Shown here piece by piece: positions 35,174 to 44,751 of a stretch of 64,000 nt of DNA. The position numbers and the translations under genes are program-made. The notes under the pieces were generated by a model. The model did no database searches. It saw only the letters and a program-made list of their open reading frames with translations, and was not told where the DNA came from. The stretch is from positions 803,071 to 867,070 of the forward strand of contig CBDFMS010000025.1 in assembly GCA_965249735.1 (NCBI GenBank), read 5' to 3'. Origin of the DNA: JANQSS01 sp965249735. GTDB taxonomy: Bacteria > Bacteroidota > Bacteroidia > Chitinophagales > Saprospiraceae. Numbering within the stretch: the first letter of the stretch is position 1; each line of letters starts with the position of its first letter.

Positions 35174-38100
35174 ATGTATAGAATTTTACTGTTGCTCTTC
35201 CTCATTCTGCCATTTAATGCCATGACACAGTCACGTATGCCGTGTAACAATGATCCACCTCCGGTTCAAACAGCAAATGAGGTAATTCCGCTGTGTGAAG
35301 GATTGGACCCACTGAATGAATATTGCCTGACTTTAATGGATAATAATTGTACGCCAACGAATGGAAACTTTCCTGGCTGTAATCCGGCACAGTATATTTT
35401 GAATAATCCCAACTGGTTTGGATTTATTGCTGGTTCTGACGTCGTTGGACTGCGACTTGTCATAACGAATTGTCAAAATAATCAAGGCGTTCAATTTGCG
35501 CTATATGAAGCAACGGGTGATATTGGACCAGATCCAGAATGTGATCCATCAACTCTTCCTCTCGATCCTGTTGTGTCATCAGGACTTCCACAATGCGCCT
35601 GTGTAGATGGGTTACAGATCTATGCTAACATTCCGACTAATATTGGTTCTACCTACTATTTAGTCTTTGACGGATGTAATGGAGACATATGTGATATTTT
35701 TATCACGGTGGATGCCGGTGGTCAGGCTCCAACCGTAGAGGACCCAACAGATATTATTTTTCCTCCATCCGGATTTGAGCCACCAGTTGGTGGAGACCTG
35801 GATACAGTGTGCGCCGGAGCTGTGGCATACCCGGTAACCTCTCCGGAATTGTTTGGAGCATCTTCCTATATATGGACCTTACCAAATGGAGATATTGAAT
35901 TGACCTTTGATCCCTTTTTGGAATATGATTTTCCAAATAGCCCGGGTTCAACTTATGAATTTTGTGTTCAGGGGAGAAGTGATTGTGATACCTCTGACTT
36001 GATATATTGTGAAATGGTGGTGCTTGCACCACTTGATACGGTTCATTTTCCACCTATCTTTCTTTGTGAGGGTGAATCTACCACCTGGGCCGGTATGACA
36101 GTAGGGCCTTATGAAAACCTGACAGCTGACTTAACCATTGATTTAGTTGAGATGGCGACTGACGATAATTTTTACGACTGTGGCTACATAGCTACAGTAG
36201 AGGTATTCGTCCAAAATGAAAATGACGAGAGTCCGAATCAAATTGATGAAGTCATCTGTGGTGAACCACCTATTACAATCTTAGGAAATGTAATAAACAT
36301 GGCCATTTCAGACTTGCTAATTGCTGAGGCAGGCGGTGCCTCCAATGGATGTGACACGTTTTACAGCCTGACGGTCGACTTCCTTTATGCTGATTTGAAT
36401 TTTGATCCGAACGATGTAACATGTGTGATGGGCGATATCAATTTATGTCCATCGTCTACGGACTACTTACCGTCAATTGGATCGCCGGGATTGTCGATTA
36501 TCTATGAATGGATCCGAGTATCTGATGGGATGGTAGTCAGTAATGGTATGGAATGCCTCGGACTGACACTGGCGGACTTTACCCAGGACATCGAGATATT
36601 CGAATTAACGATCACCATGACAATCAATGGGCTACCTTCAACACCTTGTGTCTATGGTCCATTCAGCGTAGAACTTGATTTAAACGACCTGTTACCTGAC
36701 AATGGGACGATCGATGGTCCTTTAGAAGTTTGTGTTGGTCAAATTGCTACATATCTCTTCACAACCACGGATACAGATAGCCCCAATCCAACATGGTCGC
36801 ATACACATAATGGTGTAAGTGTGTTGAATCAGGATTTTACCATGTATACGTTATTGTTTAATAATGCGGGTACAGGTTTAGTTTGTATTACCCCAACAAA
36901 TCTATGCGGAAGTGCCGAGGAAACTTGTCTGACTGTGGACGTCATTGACTTGCCAATTGCCGGTGACGATGATTTTTCATGCGATATGGACTACCAACTG
37001 GCTGCCGGATCACCGGGAGGGACATGGTTTGTAGTTGATTCACCTAGTGCAGTAGCGATGGCTACATTTTCAAATACTGGGGACCCAAATGCCTTGGTTA
37101 CTGTAGATCAAACCGGTGCCTGGACATTTGGTTGGGCACTGAATACGGACAATTGTTTTGATCAAGTTATTATCACCTTCGTCGATAGTATGCTATTGGA
37201 TGGTGCTGAATCGTATATATGTGACAACACCAATACCAATTATACAATTGAATTTAACATAGTGGGTGGGATACCGCCTTATTCCGTTGCTTCAGGTAAT
37301 GGTGCGATGACCGGAAATATGTTTGAATCGGATCCAATCCCAAGTAACCAGGGATTTACAGTGGTTATAGAGGATGCTGCCGGTTGTCAACAAGAATTTA
37401 ATTTTAATATTCATGAATGCAGTTGCGTCACGGAAGCTGCAACTATGTCAGACACACTTCTCGAATCTTGTGGTGATTCATGTCATCAGGCGTTAGTCTT
37501 GGTTGATGCAACTTTGGACGCCAATGATACAACGGAATATATACTTCATGATCAACCGGGCGCTTCGATTTCATCTGTATTATCGAGAAATTCAACTGGG
37601 GAATTCTGTTTCATGTCAGGCGTGACCAGTTACGATGTAACTTATTATATCTCCCTTGTTGTTGGAGATGATTTAGGTGGTGGAGAAGTTGATCTTACTG
37701 AAGGTTGTACCAGAGTCGCTCCGGGACAACCGGTTATTTGGCATGAGATTCCCAATTCATCTGCCGGGACTAACTTAACAACATGTTTAGATAGTATTAA
37801 CCTAATGGCTATTCCAAGTGCCGGCATAGGTACCTGGTCATTTGTTTCAGGGCCGGGGACTGCCATTTTCTCCAGTATTAACTCACCTAATTCACGTGTA
37901 CGTGTTTCAGCTTGTGGAGCTTATGAATTTCAATGGGCTGAGAATAATAGTGGATGTACTGATTCAGTAACAATTGTTGTGGAATTTTTCTGTAATCCTG
38001 AAGTGTCAAGCATATCGGCACCTTGCAACGGAACGCAGACCGCAATTGATTTGACGATTAATTTGCAAAATGGAACAGAGCCCTATACAGAGGATAATGG

Positions 38101-40930
38101 CCGGGGCAGCATCAACGGTAGTCAATTTACAATTTTAGGTCTACCATTGAACACACCGGATACGTTCTTTTTTACTGATGATAATGGTTGCCAATTAATG
38201 GTGCCGGTAGCAATCGGAGATTGTGCCTGTATTACTGAATCCGGTAGTATGGGTACTGCATTTGTCAATGATTGCCAGGATGCCACATTATCATTTGTAT
38301 ATAATAATACCAACCTCGTTCTCGACGCAAATGATTCTATGAGATTCATTGTGCACACAAATCCGGACACTGTTCTCGGGGATGTAATTGCAAGCAGTTC
38401 TTCGCCTCAATTTGCATTTTCTGACGGACCATTTGTCTGCGACAGTGTATACTACGTTTCTGCGGTCGCGGGTGACTGGACCGGATTCGATATTGATGTT
38501 CTGGACCCATGTTTAAGTGTTTCTCCGGGACAGCGCTTGAGGTTTGATTGTATGGTTATAGTGGATGCAGGCCAGGATTTTTCAACTTGTGATAATGACA
38601 TCAACCTCATCGGAACGAGTTCAACCGGATTTGGAAACTGGACGGCCTTATCAGCGGGTTCGAGTATTAGTCGTGTTGATAGCGTCACTGGAAACGCGAT
38701 GATGTCGGCACCAAGACAATACACCTTTGACTTCTCTGCAAGTAATGGTGGATGTAGTGATAACGATCAGGTTGTGGTGACTCTGCTGAATGCACCGGTA
38801 ATCAATCAAATAGATATTCTTCATGAATGCAATGCGACGAACGACAGCTTCACTGTCACGTTCGAATTCGTAGGCGGTATGCCACCTTATTTCGTCACAG
38901 GACCGGTTACCGGAACAATTGTAGGAACTGTTTTTACATCAGGCTATTTGCCATCCGGAACTGCCTATACATTTGAGGTATTTGACATAAATGATTGCAG
39001 CAGGGATGCAACGGTTAACTCACACACCTGTGCTTGCATTACAACAGCAGGTGCTATGACTTCCGGCGATACACATTTATGCGAAGATGAATCATTTGAC
39101 GCTTCAGGACTCTATGCTACAGGCTCAGAAATGACCGATGGAAATGACATTAGAAATTACATTTTGTCAAGCAGTCAGTCGGATCCAACCAGCGATATTT
39201 TGAGTGCCAATACATCCGGTGTTTTCAATTTTGATGATCTGGTATTGGATTTAGGTGTGACATACTATGTAGCCGTGATTGTAGGAGATCGAACATCCCC
39301 GACGACTATCGATTTGAGTGACCCGTGCTTGTCTGTTAGTGGAACTGCGACGATCACCTGGTATAATCGAATTGATCAGTTTGATATCGATCCTTCCGGA
39401 TTGGAAATTACGTGTCAGGACCCACAGGTTACACTTTCCATCTTAACAAGTGAAGATATAACCGGGTATGATATTCTTTGGACTACCTCCAACGGAATAA
39501 TAGAACCGGGAGATGAAACTTTGCCTTCAGCCAGGGTTAATGCTGCAGGAACCTATATTTTAACAATTAGCCATCCGCTGGCTGGTTGTGACGAAATGCG
39601 CTCTGTCGATATTGTACAATCTGCTGATGTACCCATTGTGATGATCCAAACTCCAGAAGAATTGACCTGTTCGCGTCTTGAAGTAGAGATTTCAGGGGCA
39701 GGCTCTTCGACCGGCATGGATATTACATATGATTGGAATGGACCGGGTATCGTCGGAAGTAATACGAATATTACAGTCATGGTCAATATGACCGGAGTCT
39801 ATACGCTCACCGTACGTGATATGTCGAATGGATGTGAAATAACTGATGATATTATGGTGACTGAAGACGTAGTTGCTCCAGTGGCTGTGGCTTCTGTGAG
39901 CGAACAGATTGATTGCGATTCAGACCGTGTGACCGTATCCGGCTTAGGCTCATTTGAAGGGCCAAATGCCGTTTATAGTTGGACTCCTATCGGACCCGGT
40001 AATATTCTTAGTGGAGCAGATCAACGTGATATGATCGCCAATGAACCGGGTACCTACGAAATTACTGTATTGAATCTTGCTAATGGTTGTTCTTCTACGG
40101 CAACGGTCGTTGTCGTTCAGGAAGGAAACATAATATCAGGATTTGAGACAACTTTGGTTAATCCCGGTTGTGCCGGAGAAAATGACGGGAGCATTGGGAT
40201 TAGCAATGTAATAGGGGGAATTCAACCGTTTACTTACTCATTTGATGGTGGGCAAAACTTTTCTGCGAACGGCAACCTGGGTCAATTGGCTCCTGGTACG
40301 TATGATTTAGTGGTGCGAGACATGAATGGATGTGAGTTTGCACAATCTGTTACACTGACCCAACCTGTTGATTTCTTTGTTGAATTAGGTGATGATCAAA
40401 TGGTAGCTCTGGGTGACGAAGTTGTAATCATCGGGCAAACGAACTTGCCGGATTCACTCAGAGGAAGTGTGCAATGGTCACCTCTTTTTGATACTACAAA
40501 TCAAAACAACCTGATCCAGCAATTTACGCCTGCCGCAGGCTCGTATAGCATCGTGGTGGCAGTGACCAATAGTAATGGCTGTCTTGAACAGGATATAGTC
40601 AATATATTCGTTCGCTTTGAGGAACGTATTTATGTTCCAACGGCTATTCATCCAAATAGTATTGCTACTGATAATAGATTTTTGAATGTTTATGCCGATC
40701 CGGGTTCAGTTGCCTCGATTTCTGATTTTTCTATCTATGATCGATGGGGTGCACGCGTGTTTCAGCGTAGTAATATTCCTGTGAGTTTAACACTAAACTC
40801 ACTCTATGCCTGGGATGGGGATATAGATGGTCAAGAAGCAGATCCTGGCGTCTATTCCTATGTTGTGCAATTTCAATTTGTTACCGGTGAATCAAAAGTA
40901 ATTAATGGAGAAGTAACATTAATTAAATAG
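35174..40930 (+). CDS. Giant T9SS type B protein, parent of the adjacent paralogue, about 1918 aa
   Basis: The start at 35174 gives the signal peptide MYRILLLLFLILPFNAMTQ; an in-frame extension to 35141 is less likely. An N-terminal lectin- or PPC-like region rich in cysteine (to about residue 190) is followed by Ig-like modules. Then three copies of a module with C(S/A)C(V/I)T..., D(A/G)ND...(Y/F)I(L/V)H and YY(I/V)(S/A).V(V/A)GD...DL...C alternate with C.....T.(D/E)F.(G/I)GI(P)P(Y/F) modules. Two or three PKD/Ig-like units with (W.GPG/W.P.GPG), a SprB-like unit (NPGCAGENDGSIGI) and a type B sorting domain (RIYVPTAIHPNSIATDNRF) end it. The last 40% matches the next gene block for block. Confidence 0.88.
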   Translation: MYRILLLLFLILPFNAMTQSRMPCNNDPPPVQTANEVIPLCEGLDPLNEYCLTLMDNNCTPTNGNFPGCNPAQYILNNPNWFGFIAGSDVVGLRLVITNCQNNQGVQFALYEATGDIGPDPECDPSTLPLDPVVSSGLPQCACVDGLQIYANIPTNIGSTYYLVFDGCNGDICDIFITVDAGGQAPTVEDPTDIIFPPSGFEPPVGGDLDTVCAGAVAYPVTSPELFGASSYIWTLPNGDIELTFDPFLEYDFPNSPGSTYEFCVQGRSDCDTSDLIYCEMVVLAPLDTVHFPPIFLCEGESTTWAGMTVGPYENLTADLTIDLVEMATDDNFYDCGYIATVEVFVQNENDESPNQIDEVICGEPPITILGNVINMAISDLLIAEAGGASNGCDTFYSLTVDFLYADLNFDPNDVTCVMGDINLCPSSTDYLPSIGSPGLSIIYEWIRVSDGMVVSNGMECLGLTLADFTQDIEIFELTITMTINGLPSTPCVYGPFSVELDLNDLLPDNGTIDGPLEVCVGQIATYLFTTTDTDSPNPTWSHTHNGVSVLNQDFTMYTLLFNNAGTGLVCITPTNLCGSAEETCLTVDVIDLPIAGDDDFSCDMDYQLAAGSPGGTWFVVDSPSAVAMATFSNTGDPNALVTVDQTGAWTFGWALNTDNCFDQVIITFVDSMLLDGAESYICDNTNTNYTIEFNIVGGIPPYSVASGNGAMTGNMFESDPIPSNQGFTVVIEDAAGCQQEFNFNIHECSCVTEAATMSDTLLESCGDSCHQALVLVDATLDANDTTEYILHDQPGASISSVLSRNSTGEFCFMSGVTSYDVTYYISLVVGDDLGGGEVDLTEGCTRVAPGQPVIWHEIPNSSAGTNLTTCLDSINLMAIPSAGIGTWSFVSGPGTAIFSSINSPNSRVRVSACGAYEFQWAENNSGCTDSVTIVVEFFCNPEVSSISAPCNGTQTAIDLTINLQNGTEPYTEDNGRGSINGSQFTILGLPLNTPDTFFFTDDNGCQLMVPVAIGDCACITESGSMGTAFVNDCQDATLSFVYNNTNLVLDANDSMRFIVHTNPDTVLGDVIASSSSPQFAFSDGPFVCDSVYYVSAVAGDWTGFDIDVLDPCLSVSPGQRLRFDCMVIVDAGQDFSTCDNDINLIGTSSTGFGNWTALSAGSSISRVDSVTGNAMMSAPRQYTFDFSASNGGCSDNDQVVVTLLNAPVINQIDILHECNATNDSFTVTFEFVGGMPPYFVTGPVTGTIVGTVFTSGYLPSGTAYTFEVFDINDCSRDATVNSHTCACITTAGAMTSGDTHLCEDESFDASGLYATGSEMTDGNDIRNYILSSSQSDPTSDILSANTSGVFNFDDLVLDLGVTYYVAVIVGDRTSPTTIDLSDPCLSVSGTATITWYNRIDQFDIDPSGLEITCQDPQVTLSILTSEDITGYDILWTTSNGIIEPGDETLPSARVNAAGTYILTISHPLAGCDEMRSVDIVQSADVPIVMIQTPEELTCSRLEVEISGAGSSTGMDITYDWNGPGIVGSNTNITVMVNMTGVYTLTVRDMSNGCEITDDIMVTEDVVAPVAVASVSEQIDCDSDRVTVSGLGSFEGPNAVYSWTPIGPGNILSGADQRDMIANEPGTYEITVLNLANGCSSTATVVVVQEGNIISGFETTLVNPGCAGENDGSIGISNVIGGIQPFTYSFDGGQNFSANGNLGQLAPGTYDLVVRDMNGCEFAQSVTLTQPVDFFVELGDDQMVALGDEVVIIGQTNLPDSLRGSVQWSPLFDTTNQNNLIQQFTPAAGSYSIVVAVTNSNGCLEQDIVNIFVRFEERIYVPTAIHPNSIATDNRFLNVYADPGSVASISDFSIYDRWGARVFQRSNIPVSLTLNSLYAWDGDIDGQEADPGVYSYVVQFQFVTGESKVINGEVTLIK

Positions 40931-40947
40931 TTAATTTTCCACTTCGT

Positions 40948-40990
40948 AAAAAGGTTGCTTAATAAAGTATAATAATTGAGCAACCTTTTT
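40948..40990 (+). terminator. Terminator between the two paralogous genes
   Basis: AAAAAGGTTGCT pairs with AGCAACCTTTTT (12 bp, extended by four more pairs with one G-U) around an 11-base loop, and its 3' arm ends in five Ts. It starts 18 bp after the stop codon. Confidence 0.85.
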
Positions 40991-41116
40991 GCAATTTAGG
41001 CTTGATTTAATGATTATGGTTCGATATTTGATCATGCCTTTTTCAAATTGAGTGAACGAGATTAATATCAAAGTTCAAAGGCATAGGGTTATTTGATTCT
41101 CAATATGTTGGCAGAA

Positions 41117-43396
41117 ATGGATTTTTTTAAGTTCAAATACAAAACTGTCTTCTTGACTATTTGGTCAGTATTCTTATTTGTATGGACGGCAAGTGCCGGA
41201 TCAGAATCTCATATCAAAATTTGTGATGATCTACCAGAAGCTGTTTGTGAGTCACCCGAAATAGTCAGAAGTAGCATTGATACAATATGTGCACTCGATA
41301 ATGTGAATTACTTTATTTCATTTGTAATTCAAAATGGTGATCCTGATTCATATGAAATTGTAGGTAATCAAGGGATTTTAATTGGAAATGTCTTTACCTC
41401 AGATCTTATTCCTTCCGGACAATCATTTTTATTTGTTGTATCTGACTCCTCTGCGTGTGGCTCAGATACATTGGCCGGTACATATACTTGCTCGTGTTTG
41501 TCGAGTTTAGGATTTCTTCAACCGGATGTGTTGTTTTTATGCGAATCAGATACTATTGAGGCCTCGGCTAACTATGATCCCTCCGGTCAAATCATAGATG
41601 GAAATGATATTCGTAATTATATTTTAGTAAGGGACGATTTAAGTCCGCTGAACAATATTCTACTGGCAAATACAACCGGGAAGTTTTATTTTGAACATAA
41701 TGCATTGAATTTTGGTCAGACCTATTATATCGCTTTAATTATCGGAAATCAAAGCACACCGTCTGTCGTTGATCTTTCGGATCCTTGCTTGATAATTAGC
41801 GAATTTTTAACGGTTACCTGGTTTGAAGAAATGGATGAAATTGTGATTTCTACCAGCAGTGCAGAAATTTCTTGTCATCATCCTGAAATAACATTGACCC
41901 TTTCATCTACACAGGATACGAGCGGATACCAGGTTGAATGGTCAGCTGAAGAGGGTGGAGTAATTCCTTTGGGCGATCGGTTCAGACACCAACAGCAAAT
42001 AAGTGTACCCGGTTATTATACGGTGACAGTTAGCCACTCTTTGGCTGGTTGCGTGCAAACGCAATCCATACGCATCTTGCAGTCATCTGATATTCCTGAG
42101 GTTGTATTGACCACGCCGGAAGCGCTAACCTGTCAGCAAATGGAAACCACGATATCCGGAATGGGATCAACGGAAGGCCCTCATATTTTGTATGAATGGA
42201 CAGGGCCCGGAGTCTCTGGAAGTGAAGACGATTTGGAGCTCGTCGTAGATATCCCTGGCACATACGCCTTGACCGTGCGTGATACTTCCATTGGCTGTGA
42301 AATAACAGGGACAACTGTAGTGCATGAAGATCGTGAGGCACCTGTTGCTGAGGCGCATGCATTGGGCGACATTGATTGCCTAACCAATCAGGTGAGTATT
42401 TCAGGGGAAGGTTCATCCGTTGGATTTGAATACACCTATGTGTGGAAAGAGCTCATGGATACCGGCCATATACTAGGAAGTAATATTGACCGCGATATCC
42501 TTGTCAGCGCACCCGGCCAGTATGAATTGGAGGTAACCAATCACTTAAACGGTTGTGAATCGAGAGCAACAGTGGAAGTGATCTATGACGAAAACTACAT
42601 TCAAGACATCGAAACGATTAAAAAATTACCATCCTGTGATGGTGGTTTCGATGGTCAGATAGTTGTTTCGCATATCACAGGGGGTCGGAGACCTTATGCG
42701 TTTTCATATGATGGTGGACTGGTGTTTGGACGCGATAGTATGAGAACAAACCTTGCTCCTGGCATATATTCATTGGTTGTAAAGGACGAAACCGGTTGTA
42801 CGTTTTCGGAAGAAATTATTTTGACGGCACCGGCCGATTTTTTCATCGATTTGGGTGAAAATCAAATATTACCATTAGGTGAGGAAGTTATGTTGTCGAC
42901 AATAACCAATTTACCAGATTCTTTGGTTGGAAACATTGAGTGGCTGCCCGCCTTAGACTCTGTAAACCAACATACCTTCATCCAACAATTTTATCCGGGC
43001 TTGGGTCAATGGACAATAAATCTGACGGTTACTGATGCCAATGATTGTCCGCAAACTGATGAAATTGAAATACTGGTAAAATTTGAGAAGAGAATTTTTA
43101 TTCCATCGGCGATTCATTTAAATAGTCAAAGAAATGAGAACCGATATATAAATATTTATGCTGACCCGATCATGGTGACTGCAATAAATAGTTTTGGGAT
43201 TTATGACCGATGGGGCAAAAAGGTGTTTTGGCGACAGAATATTCCAGTTGGTTTGGAATTAAACACACCGTGTGCCTGGGACGGGATGATAGCAGGAACG
43301 ATGGCGGATTCGGGTGTGTATACTTATGTCGTTCAGGTAGATTATGTGACCGGAAAGTCGGCCGTGATAACGGGAGAAATTACGGTTTTTCAATAA
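41117..43396 (+). CDS. T9SS type B protein, shortened tandem paralogue, about 760 aa
   Basis: The start is set at MDFFKFKYKTVFLTIW (41117), which opens a signal peptide ending WTASAG; ATG 41105 and TTG 41093 in frame are alternatives. The whole mature protein lines up with the last 700 residues of the preceding gene: the DGNDIRNYIL.. module, the EI(S/T)CHHPEITL and EALTCQQME Ig-like units, W.GPGVSGS, the SprB-like SCDGGFDGQIVVSHITGG, DFFIDLGENQ, and the sorting domain RIFIPSAIHLNSQRNENRY. It looks like a tandem duplication that lost, or never had, the N-terminal 60%. As a type B substrate it should be exported by the T9SS. The role is unknown. Confidence 0.87.
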   Translation: MDFFKFKYKTVFLTIWSVFLFVWTASAGSESHIKICDDLPEAVCESPEIVRSSIDTICALDNVNYFISFVIQNGDPDSYEIVGNQGILIGNVFTSDLIPSGQSFLFVVSDSSACGSDTLAGTYTCSCLSSLGFLQPDVLFLCESDTIEASANYDPSGQIIDGNDIRNYILVRDDLSPLNNILLANTTGKFYFEHNALNFGQTYYIALIIGNQSTPSVVDLSDPCLIISEFLTVTWFEEMDEIVISTSSAEISCHHPEITLTLSSTQDTSGYQVEWSAEEGGVIPLGDRFRHQQQISVPGYYTVTVSHSLAGCVQTQSIRILQSSDIPEVVLTTPEALTCQQMETTISGMGSTEGPHILYEWTGPGVSGSEDDLELVVDIPGTYALTVRDTSIGCEITGTTVVHEDREAPVAEAHALGDIDCLTNQVSISGEGSSVGFEYTYVWKELMDTGHILGSNIDRDILVSAPGQYELEVTNHLNGCESRATVEVIYDENYIQDIETIKKLPSCDGGFDGQIVVSHITGGRRPYAFSYDGGLVFGRDSMRTNLAPGIYSLVVKDETGCTFSEEIILTAPADFFIDLGENQILPLGEEVMLSTITNLPDSLVGNIEWLPALDSVNQHTFIQQFYPGLGQWTINLTVTDANDCPQTDEIEILVKFEKRIFIPSAIHLNSQRNENRYINIYADPIMVTAINSFGIYDRWGKKVFWRQNIPVGLELNTPCAWDGMIAGTMADSGVYTYVVQVDYVTGKSAVITGEITVFQ

Positions 43397-43473
43397 TTAT
43401 TGGGGCGATTCACGTTACTGATTAATGTCTGAGAAATGACTCATTGAGTGAGGTAGAATCTCTATGAGCGTTA

Positions 43474-44163
43474 TTAAAGGGAGGTTAATTTTATTTTTTC
43501 TTTTATGATTGAGAGGGCCAAGTCTAATTGGGCTTGTCGATCCATAGATGAGTTGTCAATTTCTATGGCATCGACAGCTTTTTTAAGTGGAGCAATAGCT
43601 CTGGTGGAATCAATATGGTCGCGTAGAATTAAGTTTTTCTTTACTTCATCTTTAGAAATGAGCGTATTTTTTGATTGTAATTCCAACCATCGTCGTTTCA
43701 CACGTATATCGACATTAGCGGTAAGAAATAGTTTTATATCTGCCTTAGGAAATACAACAGTTCCAATATCACGACCATCCATAATGACATCATGTTTTTC
43801 ACTGAGACGTCTTTGAAGAGCCACAAGGCGCGTTCTAACGGCACCTATAATTGAGACTTGACTCACAATATCGGATACGCGTTGCGCACGAATGTCATCT
43901 TCCACAAGTACGCCATTTAATCGCGTAAGTCGAGAGCCTGCTAATTCAATAAAATCTATGGTCAATGCATTTACGATCTTGGATATTCGCTCGTGATCTG
44001 TAACAGGAATTTCATGATTGAGTATATAAAGACTAACAGCCCGATACATTGCTCCTGAATCGATATGAAGAAAATGTGTAGCCTGGGCTAGATCTTTAGC
44101 CAATGTACTTTTTCCACAAGATGAATATCCGTCGATAGCTATTTGGTAAAAGTTTCGTTTCAT
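43474..44163 (-). CDS. cmk: Cytidylate kinase
   Basis: 229 residues. The P-loop is GYSSCGKST (residues 12-20), an unusual but workable variant of the family's GPxGSGKST. The substrate-binding DSGAMYRA follows. DGRDIGTVVFPKADIKLFLTANV and the arginine-rich lid RVKRRWLEL identify CMP/dCMP kinase. The enzyme phosphorylates CMP and dCMP with ATP, feeding CTP and dCTP pools in the cytoplasm. A terminator-like hairpin separates it from the small DUF2795 gene on its upstream side. Confidence 0.95.
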   Translation of the reverse strand: MKRNFYQIAIDGYSSCGKSTLAKDLAQATHFLHIDSGAMYRAVSLYILNHEIPVTDHERISKIVNALTIDFIELAGSRLTRLNGVLVEDDIRAQRVSDIVSQVSIIGAVRTRLVALQRRLSEKHDVIMDGRDIGTVVFPKADIKLFLTANVDIRVKRRWLELQSKNTLISKDEVKKNLILRDHIDSTRAIAPLKKAVDAIEIDNSSMDRQAQLDLALSIIKEKIKLTSL

Positions 44164-44175
44164 CAGACCACAAAA

Positions 44176-44213
44176 TAAAAAGTCTCACGCAGTGCTTCCA
44201 CGTAAGACTTTTA
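44176..44213 (-). terminator. Terminator between DUF2795 and cmk genes
   Basis: AAAAAGTCT and AGACTTTT(T) form an 8-9 bp stem, continued by ACG/CGT after one mismatch. On the minus strand the T-rich arm TTTTTATTTT follows, which would end the DUF2795 transcript before cmk. Confidence 0.7.
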
Positions 44214-44231
44214 TTGAATCAAAATATTTGA

Positions 44232-44453
44232 TTAATACTCGTCTTCATTAAAGAGAAAATCATCTTTCCGTGGATAGTCGGGCCAGATATCCTCGATGTT
44301 TTCATAAATTTCACCCTCATCTTCCATTTCCTGAAGATTTTCAAGCACTTCTAACGGGGCACCCGAACGGATTGCGTAGTCGATTAATTCGTCACGCGTA
44401 GCCGGCCACGGGGCGTCTTCCAGATGATGTGCTAATTCTAATGTCCAATACAT
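44232..44453 (-). CDS. DUF2795 family protein
   Basis: 73 residues, very acidic: MYWTLELAHHLEDAPWPATRDELIDYAIRSGAP leading to a D/E-rich C-terminus (IWPDYPRKDDFLFNEDEY). It matches the short Bacteroidota DUF2795 family, which has an N-terminal helix-turn-helix-sized fold (LEDAPWPATRDELIDYA) and no known activity. A -7-like box (caaatgta on the plus strand, TACATTTG on the minus) lies at 44499-44506, about 45 bp upstream of the start. Queuosine gene queA lies further upstream on the same strand with a 298-bp gap. Confidence 0.85.
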   Translation of the reverse strand: MYWTLELAHHLEDAPWPATRDELIDYAIRSGAPLEVLENLQEMEDEGEIYENIEDIWPDYPRKDDFLFNEDEY

Positions 44454-44751
44454 CTTTAAATAACAATTTAGATGAATGAATTACCGCTTAAAATGCCGCA
44501 AATGTAGCAAACTCAAGGATATATTCACTATTCAATAATGCGATTGCTCAATTCTGAATTTTTTGACATTTTCGGAACCATACTTCATCTCAATTCTGAT
44601 TGAACTAATTGACTATCAACTAGTTCAACAAAATTCTTAAATCGTATAATGTTCTTGGTCAATTTTCTTCAGTAGCAATTGCTGTATTACCAATTGAAAC
44701 GAGGCCATAAAAAGTTTCAGAAACGGGTAGAAAATTTAAGATTCATCAATC

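Noticed and set aside
41093..41116. Upstream starts for the paralogue gene at 41093 and 41105
   Set aside because: They only add a few residues before the signal peptide; 41117 is a cleaner start, although 41105 cannot be excluded.
44600..44628. Inverted repeat TTGAACTA/TAGTTCAA upstream of DUF2795 as an operator
   Set aside because: The arms are 8 bp with a 13-bp gap, AT-rich and not repeated near another gene; chance is likely.
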